Source: Chloroflexota bacterium
Lineage (GTDB): Bacteria > Chloroflexota > Dormibacteria > Dormibacterales > Dormibacteraceae
DNA: 64,000 nt
Direction: 5' to 3'
NCBI GenBank assembly: GCA_005881275.1
Contig: VBEF01000036.1
Location: forward strand, 42,504 to 106,503
Within the stretch, counting starts at the first letter, position 1. Each line of letters opens with the position of its first letter. Shown here one piece after another: positions 44,438-54,378 of this stretch. The translations under genes were made by a program, and so were the position numbers. The notes below the pieces were generated by a model. The model saw nothing but the letters and a program-made list of their open reading frames with translations. It did no database searches and had not been told where the DNA came from.

Positions 44438-45417
44438 GCACAGGCGCTCGGCCGCGAGTTCTGCTGATGCATCCGATTCTCGACCCAGGTCCGGCGATCC
44501 TGGCCGAGGCGGCTGAGGTCCTGCCCTATCCGCCCGACCGAACGCTCGACGAGGCCAACATCCGCCAGGCGGCCGAGGGATGTGTGGGCATCGTCAGCCA
44601 GCTGATGGACCCGATTCGCGAAGCGGTGCTTTCGACGCCCGGGCTGAGGTGCGTCAGCAATGTGGCGGTTGGCTTTGACAACATCGACGTCGCGGCGGCC
44701 ACGGCGCACAAGGTCATGATCACCAACACGCCGGGCGTGCTCGACGACGCGACCGCCGACTTTGCCTTCACCCTGCTCATGTCCACTGCTCGACGCATCG
44801 TCGAGGCCGACAGCTTCACCCGTTCGGGGCGTTTCCGCGGCTGGGCGATCGATATGATGCTCGGCCAGGACATTTTTGGCGCGACGCTTGGCGTCGTCGG
44901 CGTCGGACGCATCGGTCGGGGCGTGGCGCACCGGGCCAAAGGCTTCAACATGCGCATCCTCTACTACGACCCGCAGCCTTTGCCCCGGGAGGCCGAGGAA
45001 CAGCTCGGCGCGACGCGCGTCGACCTCAACCGTCTCATCGCGGAGTCCGACTTCATCTCCGTCCATGTGCCGCTGACCAACGAGACCCACCACCTCTTCA
45101 GCACCGCTCAGTTCAACGCGATGAAGCGGAACGCGATCCTCGTCAACACCTCGCGGGGACCAGTGGTGGACGAGGCCGCGCTGGTCGGGGCGCTGACCGC
45201 AAAGAAGCTTGCGGGCGCAGGGCTCGACGTATACGAGCGCGAACCGGCGGTCCACCCGGGCCTGATCTCAATGCCCAACGTCGTCCTCGCGCCACACATC
45301 GCGAGCGCCACCGTGCGGACTCGATCGGAGATGTCGGCGATGGCCGCACGCAACATGGCCACGGCGGTGCGGGGCGGACGGCCGCCGAACCTCGTGAACC
45401 CAGAGGTCAAGAAATAG
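44434..45417 (+). CDS. D-isomer 2-hydroxyacid dehydrogenase (glyoxylate/hydroxypyruvate reductase-like)
   Basis: GATLGVVGVGRIGRGVAHRAKGF, NTSRGPVVDEAALV, LDVYEREP. Confidence 0.93.
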   Translation: MSTGARPRVLLMHPILDPGPAILAEAAEVLPYPPDRTLDEANIRQAAEGCVGIVSQLMDPIREAVLSTPGLRCVSNVAVGFDNIDVAAATAHKVMITNTPGVLDDATADFAFTLLMSTARRIVEADSFTRSGRFRGWAIDMMLGQDIFGATLGVVGVGRIGRGVAHRAKGFNMRILYYDPQPLPREAEEQLGATRVDLNRLIAESDFISVHVPLTNETHHLFSTAQFNAMKRNAILVNTSRGPVVDEAALVGALTAKKLAGAGLDVYEREPAVHPGLISMPNVVLAPHIASATVRTRSEMSAMAARNMATAVRGGRPPNLVNPEVKK

Positions 45418-46217
45418 CGATAACGACTCGCTATCGCCTTCTGGCGCTGGACCTGGACGGGACGATTCTCGACCTGCAGCTGCGGCTCGACCCGCGCGAC
45501 CTCGAAGCCCTCCGCCGCATCCTCGCCGCGGGCGTCGCCGTGGTGGCCTGCACCGGCCGCCCGTTCCCTGGCGCGCTCCCATGGGTGAAGCGACTCGGGC
45601 TGGCGGGGCCGATCGTCTGCTATCAGGGCGCGGAGGTGAGGACCCTCGACGGGGGCGTTCTGCTTGACCACGGGGTGCCGCATGACATCGCGATGGAGGT
45701 CATCCGCTTTGCGCGGGAGCGTGATCTGCATGTGCAGGCTTATCGCGACGACCGGCTCATCGTCGAGCGCGACCGGCCCGAAGCGCATCGGTATGCGGAA
45801 CATGCGGGGATGGAGATCTACGTCGTCGGCGATCTCGACCAGGCCATGGGTCCGACCACGCCCAAGCTTGTGATCGTCTCCGAGCCTGCGATGCTCGAGG
45901 AGCTTCTGCCGGACGTCAGGCGCCGGTGGGCCGGAAGGCTCAACGCCGCGACTTCGACGCCCGACTACCTCGAGTTCACGAGCGTGGAAAGCGACAAGGC
46001 ATCTGCGCTCGGTTTCGTTTCGGAACGTCTGGGGATCTCGCAGATGGAAGTGGTCGCGGTGGGCGATGGACGCAACGACGCCACGATGATCGCCTGGGCT
46101 GGGCTGGGTGTCGCTGTGGAAGGGTCGCCGTCGGAGGTGATCGCCGCCGCCGACCGCACGATCCCCCGTCCAGGTCACGGTGGAATCCAGCAGCTCGCCG
46201 ACCTATTCCTTTATTAG
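45414..46217 (+). CDS. HAD superfamily (Cof-type) hydrolase
   Basis: RYRLLALDLDGTILD, ACTGRPF, GDGRNDATMIAWAG; no ATG/GTG/TTG before DLDGT. Confidence 0.85.
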   Translation: MAITTRYRLLALDLDGTILDLQLRLDPRDLEALRRILAAGVAVVACTGRPFPGALPWVKRLGLAGPIVCYQGAEVRTLDGGVLLDHGVPHDIAMEVIRFARERDLHVQAYRDDRLIVERDRPEAHRYAEHAGMEIYVVGDLDQAMGPTTPKLVIVSEPAMLEELLPDVRRRWAGRLNAATSTPDYLEFTSVESDKASALGFVSERLGISQMEVVAVGDGRNDATMIAWAGLGVAVEGSPSEVIAAADRTIPRPGHGGIQQLADLFLY

Positions 46218-47024
46218 ATGGCAACCCTGCTGCTCGTGCACGCGCATCCGGACGACGAGGCAATCTCGACGGGCGGGGTGATGTTGAAAGCGAAGGCGCA
46301 CGGCCATCGCGTCGTCCTCATCACGGCCACCCGCGGCGAGGTGGGCGAGATCTACAACATGGACGAGGCGTCGTCCCGGCCGCGCCTGGGCGAGATCCGG
46401 ACCCAGGAGCTGAAAGCCGCGGCGGAAATCCTCGAAGTCGACAGGCTGGAGTTCCTCGGCTATCGAGACTCTGGAATGGTCGACACCGCGGACAACAAGG
46501 ACCCACGCTCGTTCCATCAGGCCAAGCTCGAGGACGCGGCGGCGAAGCTCGCGGTATTCATCCGCGAGGAGCGCCCGGACGTCGTCGTCACGTATGCGGA
46601 GGACGGCGTTTACGGACACCCCGATCACATCAAGGCTAACTTCGTGACGAATGCCGCGCTCGATATCGTCGAGCGTGACGGATCGCCGGTGAGAAAGCTG
46701 TACTACACCGCGATTCCGCGCACGATGATGGAGTCCTTCGTGCAGCAGATGCCGGAGGACGCCCAGCGCGCGATGGGCGGCAACATGCGGATCGCGGGGA
46801 CGCCCGATGAGCTCGTCACCACCCACGTCGACGTGCACGAGTATGTCGACCGCAAGCGTGACGCGTTCCGCGCCCACGTGAGCCAGAACGACCCGAACTC
46901 TTGGTTCACGACGATGGCGAGTCAGGTCTACGAGCTCGCGTTCGGCACCGAGCACTACCAGCTGGCCAGGGGCAAGCCGGGCGCTTCGCTCCCTGAAGAC
47001 GATCTGTTCGCGGGGATCAGCTAG
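46218..47024 (+). CDS. PIG-L family deacetylase (MshB/Mca-like)
   Basis: LLLVHAHPDDEAISTGGVMLKAKAHGHRVVLITATRGE, YGHPDHI. Confidence 0.88.
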   Translation: MATLLLVHAHPDDEAISTGGVMLKAKAHGHRVVLITATRGEVGEIYNMDEASSRPRLGEIRTQELKAAAEILEVDRLEFLGYRDSGMVDTADNKDPRSFHQAKLEDAAAKLAVFIREERPDVVVTYAEDGVYGHPDHIKANFVTNAALDIVERDGSPVRKLYYTAIPRTMMESFVQQMPEDAQRAMGGNMRIAGTPDELVTTHVDVHEYVDRKRDAFRAHVSQNDPNSWFTTMASQVYELAFGTEHYQLARGKPGASLPEDDLFAGIS

Positions 47025-47085
47025 GCAAACAGACCGTCGCAACGGCCATGGCGGTGCAGACCATCTCACGTAGACTCGAAGCGCG

Positions 47086-47955
47086 ATGCAGGTTCTCAAG
47101 ATCACACCGCGCGGCTACTGCCACGGCGTGGTGGACGCGTTCCGCATCGCCAAGCGGGTGCGCGAAGAGACCCAGGGACCCGTCCATATGCTCGGCATGC
47201 TGGTCCACAACACCCACGCCACGGACGACCTGCAGCGTCAAGGCGTCGCGCTCATCGACCAACCGAACAGGCTGGAAGGACTCGAACACATCAAAGAAGG
47301 CACTGTGATCTTCACCGCGCATGGCGTCTCGCCTCAGGTCAAGCAGCGCGCGGTGGAGCTCGGGCTGACGCCCGTGGACGCGACGTGCTCCGACGTGGTG
47401 CGCACCCACGAGCTGGTTGCGGACCTCGCGCGTAAGGGCTACGAGGTCGTGTACATCGGGCGAAAGGGACACCCTGAGCCGGAGGGGGTGATGGGCGAAG
47501 CGCCCGAGAACGTGCACCTTGTCCAGGAACCCGACGACATCGACGCGCTGGAGCTCGACGGCGACCGCATCGCCGTCACGTGCCAGACGACGCTGTCGGT
47601 CTGGGACACCGAAGACCTGATCGGCCGCGTGAAGGCGCGCTACCCGCAGGCCGAGGTCTACAACGAGATCTGCCGGGCGACCCAGGAGCGCCAGGAGGCG
47701 GCGGTCGAGGCGGCGAAGGAAGTCGACCTCGTCATCGTGGTGGGCAGCACCCGCTCGTCCAACTCGCTGCGTCTGGTCGAGGTGGTCAAGAAGCTGGGCC
47801 ACAAACCGGCCTACCTGGTCGACGACCTCAAAGAACTCGACCTGGCGTGGTTCAACGGGGCGAAGAAGGTCGGCGTCACCAGCGGCGCCTCCACCCCGAC
47901 CCAGCTCACGCGAAGGGTCATCGAGTACCTGGAGGCGCTGGAGCCCCCGGCCTAG
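47086..47955 (+). CDS. ispH: 4-hydroxy-3-methylbut-2-enyl diphosphate reductase
   Basis: GYCHGVVDAFRIAKRV, FTAHGVSPQVK, DATCSDV, VTSGASTP. Confidence 0.94.
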   Translation: MQVLKITPRGYCHGVVDAFRIAKRVREETQGPVHMLGMLVHNTHATDDLQRQGVALIDQPNRLEGLEHIKEGTVIFTAHGVSPQVKQRAVELGLTPVDATCSDVVRTHELVADLARKGYEVVYIGRKGHPEPEGVMGEAPENVHLVQEPDDIDALELDGDRIAVTCQTTLSVWDTEDLIGRVKARYPQAEVYNEICRATQERQEAAVEAAKEVDLVIVVGSTRSSNSLRLVEVVKKLGHKPAYLVDDLKELDLAWFNGAKKVGVTSGASTPTQLTRRVIEYLEALEPPA

Positions 47956-48734
47956 GTGCCTCGCAGGCGGCGCAGGACGCCGCCGATCCCTCTCCTGCCG
48001 GCGGTGCGCGAAGGCGTGGCGGGCTCGGATGTGCCCGACGCCGCCTCAGGAGGGGCATCGGTTTCGGGGGTGTGAGCGGCTCTCGGCTCGTGCTCCTCCT
48101 CTCGCGCCCCCGACCCTGACGACCGGCGCCGCCGTCTTCGCCGCGAGGGCCCGGCCGCGCGCTCCGGCTTGGCCTCGCCGGCTGGAGGTGCGGCCACCGC
48201 CGGCGGCTCCGGCAGCACCCCGTTGGTGGGACGGGACCTCCGACGCCGGCGTCTCGGCCCGGCCGCCGGCGTGGGCGCAACCTCCGGCGCACGCTCGCGG
48301 GCGCGAGCCGCGGCCCGCCTCACCTTGGCGCCGATCTCGCCCTCGGCGCAGAGCGTCCCGTCGCTGGTGTGGACGTCGACCCTCCACACCACGATCGAGG
48401 AGGGCGCACCGCCAACCGGCGGCCGCTTCTGGGTCAGCATCCAGTGGGTGTAGATCGTGTCGCCCGCGTGCACCGCGCGCGGGAACTTCCAGTTCAACCA
48501 CTCCCATTCGGCCACGGCCGGGACCGGCATGTCGACCGAGCCCAAGCCGACGGCCATGGCGACGACAAGCGCGGGGGGCGCCTCCCGGCGGCCGTCACCC
48601 GACGACTCGATCGTCAGTGGCGACAGGTCGCCGGCCACGCCTGCAAACAGCGTTATCTCGGCTTCGGAGATGGTCCGGCGGCGCGTCGTCCATTCGCCGC
48701 CGAGGGGAAGCTCATCGTAAGAAAGCGGCTCCAG
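47952..48734 (-). CDS. MaoC/hotdog-type dehydratase-like domain with Arg-rich C-terminal tail
   Basis: YDELPLGGEWTTRRRTISEAEITLFAGVAGDLSPL; tail contains RRRRRR and RRRRRRR tracts; only CTG 48734 available as start. Confidence 0.7.
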   Translation of the reverse strand: MEPLSYDELPLGGEWTTRRRTISEAEITLFAGVAGDLSPLTIESSGDGRREAPPALVVAMAVGLGSVDMPVPAVAEWEWLNWKFPRAVHAGDTIYTHWMLTQKRPPVGGAPSSIVVWRVDVHTSDGTLCAEGEIGAKVRRAAARARERAPEVAPTPAAGPRRRRRRSRPTNGVLPEPPAVAAPPAGEAKPERAAGPSRRRRRRRSSGSGAREEEHEPRAAHTPETDAPPEAASGTSEPATPSRTAGRRGIGGVLRRLRGT

Positions 48735-48832
48735 ATCGGGCCGAGTATAGCCCGCGGGCCAACTTCAAATTCAGGCGCGGTCGCCTGCACCGCCCCGTTA
48801 GGGAACCAACTCCAAGGTACCCGCGTTAACCT

Positions 48833-50020
48833 ATGGCAACTTCAGAACCAGGAGGCCCCTCGGTGGAGCTCGCCGGCGTACTGCTCGTCGTTTCGGTCTT
48901 GCTGGTTCTCGCCTTCATCCTGCTGACCGTCTCCTTGATGCGCCTGCGCGGGACGACGCGCGAGCTCGAGGCCACGCTGGCCGACGAGAGCGGCGCCCGC
49001 GACCGGGCGGCCCTGCTCCTGGCGATAGCCTCCGCCGTCAACTCGTCGCTTGCCCTCGAAGAGGTGCTCAACGTCGCCCTGACCCACGCCGGCCGGATCA
49101 TGGGCGCGGTCGCCGGCGCGATGTACCTGGTCAGATCCGGCAAGGCCGAGATGTACCGCGAGGCGTCTTACAACCTCACCAACCGGGCCCGGGGCGGCGT
49201 GCGGAAGATCGACGAGGAACCGCTGCAAACCGTCCTGTCGGTGATGCGGCCGCTGGTCGTCAACCTCGACGAGCACACGGCCCCAGGCCTGGAGGCGGGG
49301 GGTCATCCGCAGCACGCGCTGGTCGTCCCCATCCAGCGCTCTGGGCAACTGATGGGTGCCATGGAGCTCTACCTCAACGCCTGGCGCGAGCTCAGCGACG
49401 ACCAGGCGGACCTTTTGAACGGAGTCGCTTCGCAAGCCGCAATCGCGATTCGCCACGCCCAGCTGTTCCAGGCCCAGGAGGAGAACGCGCTCACAGATGA
49501 GCTCACCAAGCTGCCCAACCGCCGCCACCTGGCCCAGCGGTTCCTGCAGGAGATGCAGCGCGCCCGGCGTCACCACAACGCGATCGCCTTCCTGATGATC
49601 GACCTCGACCATTTCAAGCAGGTCAACGACACATACGGACACCTGAACGGCGACGCGGTGCTCGCGGAGCTGGCCCAGATCCTGGTCACCGGTGCGCGTG
49701 AGTCAGATGTTTGCGCCCGCTACGGTGGCGAGGAATTTGCCCTGATCCTTCACGAGACGACCGAGCCGGGTGCGCGCACGCTCGCCGAGCGCATTCGCGC
49801 GAAAGTCGCCGCGGCCACCTTCCCCGGCGGCCTGAAGCTGACGATCAGCGTCGGCGTGGCCGCGACTGACGAACCTGCGCTCTTCACACAGCTCATCGAC
49901 CGCGCCGACCAGGCGCTCTACGCCGCCAAGCAGGGCGGCCGGAACCAGGTCCGTGTCGCCGACATGAAGGCGCCCGCGCCCAAACCGCATTCCGCCAAGC
50001 CGGAGGCCGAACCCGTCTAA
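48833..50020 (+). CDS. Membrane-anchored GAF-GGDEF diguanylate cyclase
   Basis: N-terminal TM, GAF-like domain, LTDELTKLPNRRHL, RESD I-site five residues before GGEEF. Confidence 0.92.
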   Translation: MATSEPGGPSVELAGVLLVVSVLLVLAFILLTVSLMRLRGTTRELEATLADESGARDRAALLLAIASAVNSSLALEEVLNVALTHAGRIMGAVAGAMYLVRSGKAEMYREASYNLTNRARGGVRKIDEEPLQTVLSVMRPLVVNLDEHTAPGLEAGGHPQHALVVPIQRSGQLMGAMELYLNAWRELSDDQADLLNGVASQAAIAIRHAQLFQAQEENALTDELTKLPNRRHLAQRFLQEMQRARRHHNAIAFLMIDLDHFKQVNDTYGHLNGDAVLAELAQILVTGARESDVCARYGGEEFALILHETTEPGARTLAERIRAKVAAATFPGGLKLTISVGVAATDEPALFTQLIDRADQALYAAKQGGRNQVRVADMKAPAPKPHSAKPEAEPV

Positions 50021-50031
50021 TCTCAGGCTGG

Positions 50032-50625
50032 GTGAGCCACTTCTGCGTGAACTGCGGCGCGCCGCTCGCGCCGCGAACCATCGAAGGCCGCGAGCTCGAA
50101 GCTTGTCCCAACGATGACTACGTACTGTGGCGTGACCCGAAGGTCGCCACGGCGGTGGTCGTCGAGGCAGGAGGCGGAATCGTGCTCGGCCGGCGCAGCA
50201 TCGAACCGGGTTACGGCCTATGGTGCCTGCCCGGGGGGTTCGTCAACCATGACGAGGATCCCGCTGGGGCCGCGGTGCGCGAGTGCATGGAGGAGATCAA
50301 CGCGCGCGTCGATCTCACCGGACTGATCGGCGTCTATCACGTCGCCAAGACCACCACGTCGAGCATGGTTGGGATCGCATACCGCGGCCGCTTGAGCGAA
50401 GGTGCCGCGATCACCGCCGGTCCGGAGATGCTCGAGGTGCGCGTCTTTCCACTTGACGGGCTACCGCCGATCGCCTTTCCAAGTCACCAGGCTGTGCTGG
50501 CCGCTTATCTCAGGTCCCCGGAGCTGGTGGTGGGACCGGAACCTCTGACCGCCGCCGCAGGGGCTCGACCTGCATCGCCGCCATCACCAGGGCCAGCGCC
50601 ACGGCGACAGCGGCGCAAAGGGTGA
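50032..50625 (+). CDS. NUDIX hydrolase with N-terminal Zn-ribbon-like motif
   Basis: FCVNCGAPL; Nudix box GGFVNHDEDPAGAAVRECMEEI. Confidence 0.88.
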   Translation: MSHFCVNCGAPLAPRTIEGRELEACPNDDYVLWRDPKVATAVVVEAGGGIVLGRRSIEPGYGLWCLPGGFVNHDEDPAGAAVRECMEEINARVDLTGLIGVYHVAKTTTSSMVGIAYRGRLSEGAAITAGPEMLEVRVFPLDGLPPIAFPSHQAVLAAYLRSPELVVGPEPLTAAAGARPASPPSPGPAPRRQRRKG

Positions 50626-51733
50626 ACCCCGCCGCGTAGCCGTAACCCTGGACGATCGGGCCGAAGATCAGCGGCCCGGCCGAAAGCCCCAGGAACAGGA
50701 CGGTGCCGTACATGCCCATCGTCACCCCGCGCGTGGACGCGCCTGATAGATCCCCGAACACGACTCCGATAGCGACGAACGCTGCCGCCATGAAGGGCGT
50801 GCCGATAGCGATCACGATCGCCGGCAGCAAGAAACCGCTGAGGTGACCGAGCACGATCGTCGCGGCGGACCACACCACCACTCCTGTCAGCACGATCGGC
50901 CAGCGGCGCCGGGCGCGGTCGACGATTCGCCCGGCCACCGGTCGCGAGCCTGCGTTGAAAATGGCTTGCAACCCGAGAAGCAGGCCAACCTGGAAGCTGG
51001 GAAGCCCGAGGCTCTCTCTGGCAAAGATCGGGACGAAGGCGCCGAACGTTCCCCAGACGAGGGTCATGCTGATGAGCCCGATCGTGACGGGCACAAAAGC
51101 CGCCTGCCTTGCCAACGCCCGAAGCGGTTCGCGCAACGCGAGCCCCTGGCCCGTGTGCTGGCGCGTCTGGCTCGCCGCCAGGGCGCCGGGGATGGTGAAG
51201 ATCAGAAGCGCCGTCGTCACGGCGATGTCAGTCCTCAGGTCGATCCACTTGAGAGCGAGACCGGCGATAGCCGGCCCAAGCGTGAAGCCGACCTGCATCG
51301 ATAGCGTCAGCCAGCCCATCGCGCGGCCGAGCCGCCCCCTGGACACCGATTCCGTGACGGCGCTGAACAGGGCCGATTGCTGAGCACCCGCGGCGAGCCC
51401 GCCCACGATCTGCCACAGGAACAGGGGAGCGACGCTGTCCGTGAAGGCGGTGGCGAGCTGCGAGGCGGCGGTGGCCGCGAGCGACAGGCCCAGCAGGGTG
51501 CGGGCGCCGAAGCGATCGACCAGCAGGCCTGACGGAAGCGAGAGCAGCGCCGCGGCTATGGTCGCGACCGAGAAGAGAGCGCCGACCTGGAATCGACTTG
51601 CGCCAAGGTCGTGGGCGTACAGCGGTACGGTGACTCCGCGGGCCGCGATCGTGGCGAAAACCGCTCCGGCCGCCACGTACAGGAAGACCATGCGACGCGA
51701 TTCGGGGACGGCCCGGGCCACCGCCCCTACCAT
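50510..51733 (-). CDS. MFS transporter
   Basis: LPSGLLVDRFGARTLLGLSL and 12-TM pattern; start ATG 51733. Confidence 0.88.
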   Translation of the reverse strand: MVGAVARAVPESRRMVFLYVAAGAVFATIAARGVTVPLYAHDLGASRFQVGALFSVATIAAALLSLPSGLLVDRFGARTLLGLSLAATAASQLATAFTDSVAPLFLWQIVGGLAAGAQQSALFSAVTESVSRGRLGRAMGWLTLSMQVGFTLGPAIAGLALKWIDLRTDIAVTTALLIFTIPGALAASQTRQHTGQGLALREPLRALARQAAFVPVTIGLISMTLVWGTFGAFVPIFARESLGLPSFQVGLLLGLQAIFNAGSRPVAGRIVDRARRRWPIVLTGVVVWSAATIVLGHLSGFLLPAIVIAIGTPFMAAAFVAIGVVFGDLSGASTRGVTMGMYGTVLFLGLSAGPLIFGPIVQGYGYAAGFTLCAAVAVALALVMAAMQVEPLRRRSEVPVPPPAPGT

Positions 51734-51742
51734 ACCGGCGAC

Positions 51743-53638
51743 ATGGTCCGCGAGCGGGTCGGCGACTGGCGCCTCGCCTGGCGGTTCGCGCTCGTGGGCG
51801 CGCTTGCCGGTCTGCTTGTGCTCACTCTTGCTCAAACCGGTCTCACGAACGGAACATTCGACGTCGGTCAGGATCAGTTCTTTCCCGCGCCGGCACCTGA
51901 TTCGCAGATCTCCTTCGTCGAGATCGATTCCAGGAGCCAGAAGGACATTGGGGCTTATCCGTTCAACAACGCATATCACGCCAAGGTGATCGACTACCTC
52001 GCGCGCCTGCACCCAAAGGTGATCCTGTTCGACATCGTCCTCGACCACCTGACGTTCCACGACGTCGAGACCGGCGAGGACACCGACGCGCTGTTGACGA
52101 AGTCGATCACGAACGCGGGAAACGTCGTTCTCGCGTGCACCCTGGACGATGCACCAAAAGGTGAGTTTTCAACCGTTGCTGCGGGGGTCGGTGAGCGGGG
52201 CTTGGGATATCCAGACCATGCCAATGCGATTCGCGGGGTCGTGCTGCGGCCGGACCCCAAATCGACCTGCCCGCAAAACGAGAGCGACGAGCCGGCCTTC
52301 CTGCTCGCGCTGCGCATAGCCGGCGGGATAGACAGTCCGCTGCAGGTCCGCGGGTCCGAAGCGAGCTTCGGTAAGCATCGAATCCCGCTGGTCGGCAATC
52401 AGATGCTGATCAACTTCACACGCGGGTCAGGCACGAGCTGCGCGTACGTCGACGCCTACAACGAGAGCTGCGCACGCCCTGATCTGATCACCGATCACAT
52501 CGTGGTCGTGGGCACCAAGCTGATCGACGCGGGCGACGTCAGGCCGAACTGCATGCTGGACAGCCAGAACTACGGCTACCGAATCCAGGCCGACGCGATG
52601 AGCACGATCCTCAACGACCGATACGTTCACGTTCAGCCGCCGATCTCGATGCGGCTTGCGGTCTTGCTGCTGGCGGCGATCGTCGGCTTGATCGTGTATC
52701 TGCTGTCCTTTCGCGCGGCCATGCTTCTGACCGGGGTGGTGCTCGGCGCCTACTACGGAGGCATCTATCTCCTCGGCCGGCAGGGCTACCTCGCCGACCC
52801 GCTTTACGCGCCCATTGCGATTGTCGTCGCGGCGACCTTCTCGCTCGGCGCCCGTTACGTGCTCGAAGAACGGGAGCGTCGTAAGGTCGAGCGCATCTTC
52901 GGCCAGTACATCGATCCACGCGTCGCGCGGCAGCTAGCGGCGACGCGCTCGGTGGACGAGCTCATTTCAAGAGGTGAACGGCGCGATCTCACGGTCTTGT
53001 TCATGGACATCCGCGGCTTCACGTCCATGTCGGAATCGATGCGCGCCGACGACGTGCTGGCCGTGATCCAGGATTACCTTGACGAGATGAGCAAGCTCAT
53101 CCTGAAATGGGACGGGCTGATCGACAAGTATGTCGGCGACGAGGTCATGGCGCTCTGGAATGTGCCACTGGCGCAGGCCGACCACCCGCTGCTCGCGATT
53201 CGCTGCGCGTACGAGCTCATCCGCAACGCACCAGCGGTGGAAGCGAAGCTCGCCGCGCGCGGACTGCCTCCGATCGCGTGGGGCGTGGGCATCAACAGCG
53301 GTCCCGCCGTCGTCGGCAACATCGGCAGCCAGGATCGCCTGCAGTACACGGCGCTGGGCGACACCGTGAACACCGCGGCGCGCTTCTGCGGCGCGGCCCG
53401 CGCGTTCGATGTCTTGATCGGGTACGCGACCTATCAGGCATGCGCCGACTACATCGCGGTGGACGAGCTGCCCGGCATGCAGCTCAAGGGCAAATCGGCG
53501 GAGACCTTCCGCGTTTTCAAGGTGACCGCAATCCGGGAACAGAAGGGATCGCCCTGGGTGCCTGTGCCTACCGACGCGGCGTCGCACGCTTACGAAGCCA
53601 ACAAGCAGCTCTACGCGACGCAGTCCGTCTTCGCATGA
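51743..53638 (+). CDS. CHASE2-domain class III adenylate/guanylate cyclase
   Basis: CHASE2-like extracellular region, three TMs, VLFMDIRGFTSMSE, KYVGDEVMALWN, LGDTVNTAARF. Confidence 0.92.
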   Translation: MVRERVGDWRLAWRFALVGALAGLLVLTLAQTGLTNGTFDVGQDQFFPAPAPDSQISFVEIDSRSQKDIGAYPFNNAYHAKVIDYLARLHPKVILFDIVLDHLTFHDVETGEDTDALLTKSITNAGNVVLACTLDDAPKGEFSTVAAGVGERGLGYPDHANAIRGVVLRPDPKSTCPQNESDEPAFLLALRIAGGIDSPLQVRGSEASFGKHRIPLVGNQMLINFTRGSGTSCAYVDAYNESCARPDLITDHIVVVGTKLIDAGDVRPNCMLDSQNYGYRIQADAMSTILNDRYVHVQPPISMRLAVLLLAAIVGLIVYLLSFRAAMLLTGVVLGAYYGGIYLLGRQGYLADPLYAPIAIVVAATFSLGARYVLEERERRKVERIFGQYIDPRVARQLAATRSVDELISRGERRDLTVLFMDIRGFTSMSESMRADDVLAVIQDYLDEMSKLILKWDGLIDKYVGDEVMALWNVPLAQADHPLLAIRCAYELIRNAPAVEAKLAARGLPPIAWGVGINSGPAVVGNIGSQDRLQYTALGDTVNTAARFCGAARAFDVLIGYATYQACADYIAVDELPGMQLKGKSAETFRVFKVTAIREQKGSPWVPVPTDAASHAYEANKQLYATQSVFA

Positions 53639-54378
53639 CAGTCGAACGGGCGGCGGAGATGCTTGCGACCGCACGTCATGGTGTGGCGCTCACCGGCGCG
53701 GGCGTCTCGGCGGAGAGCGGGATTCCGACGTTTCGCGGCGAGGGCGGCCTGTGGACGAAGTACGACCCCGTGAAGGTCTCCTCGATCGACAGCTTCATGG
53801 CGGATCCCACCTCGTACTGGAGGGTGTCGAAGGAGCGCGGCTCGGTGGCGCTGGCCGCTCGGCCCAACCCCGGTCACCTCGCGCTTGCCAGGATGGAGGC
53901 CGCGGGCCATCTGGTGGCGGTCGTGACCCAAAACACCGACGGGCTGCACCAGGATTCGGGCAGCAGGCGCGTCATCGAGCTGCACGGTTCGGGGCGCACG
54001 GTGCAGTGCCTCGAATGCGGGACTCGCGAGGCGAGGGCGAAGGTGCAGGCGCGACTCGAAGTTGAGATGCCGCCCCGCTGCCCGATCTGCGGAAGCATCT
54101 TCCTGAAACCGACGGTGGTCCTTTTCGGCGAACCGATGCCCGTGGCTGCTATCAACGAGGCGTACGAGCTTGCCCGCCAGGCCGACGTGATGCTCGTGGT
54201 CGGTTCGTCGCTGGTTGTTTACCCGGCGGCGGAGGTTCCGCTGGTCGCGGTGCGATCGGGCGCGCGGATGATTGTCGTCAACGCCGAACCGACTCCTTTC
54301 GACAGCTTCGCGGAGGTCGTCATCCTGGGCCGGTCAGGAGAAGTCCTGCCGGAGATCGCATCGCTCATAAATGGATGA
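53635..54378 (+). CDS. cobB: Sirtuin (NAD-dependent protein deacylase)
   Basis: ALTGAGVSAESGIPTFRG, TQNTDGLHQDSGSRRVIELHG, CxxC pairs. Confidence 0.93.
   Translation: MTVERAAEMLATARHGVALTGAGVSAESGIPTFRGEGGLWTKYDPVKVSSIDSFMADPTSYWRVSKERGSVALAARPNPGHLALARMEAAGHLVAVVTQNTDGLHQDSGSRRVIELHGSGRTVQCLECGTREARAKVQARLEVEMPPRCPICGSIFLKPTVVLFGEPMPVAAINEAYELARQADVMLVVGSSLVVYPAAEVPLVAVRSGARMIVVNAEPTPFDSFAEVVILGRSGEVLPEIASLING

Noticed and set aside
50510-50625. Overlap of NUDIX and MFS gene ends as a regulatory antisense system
   Set aside because: Short convergent 3' overlap of low-complexity tails; common in compact genomes and no further signal.
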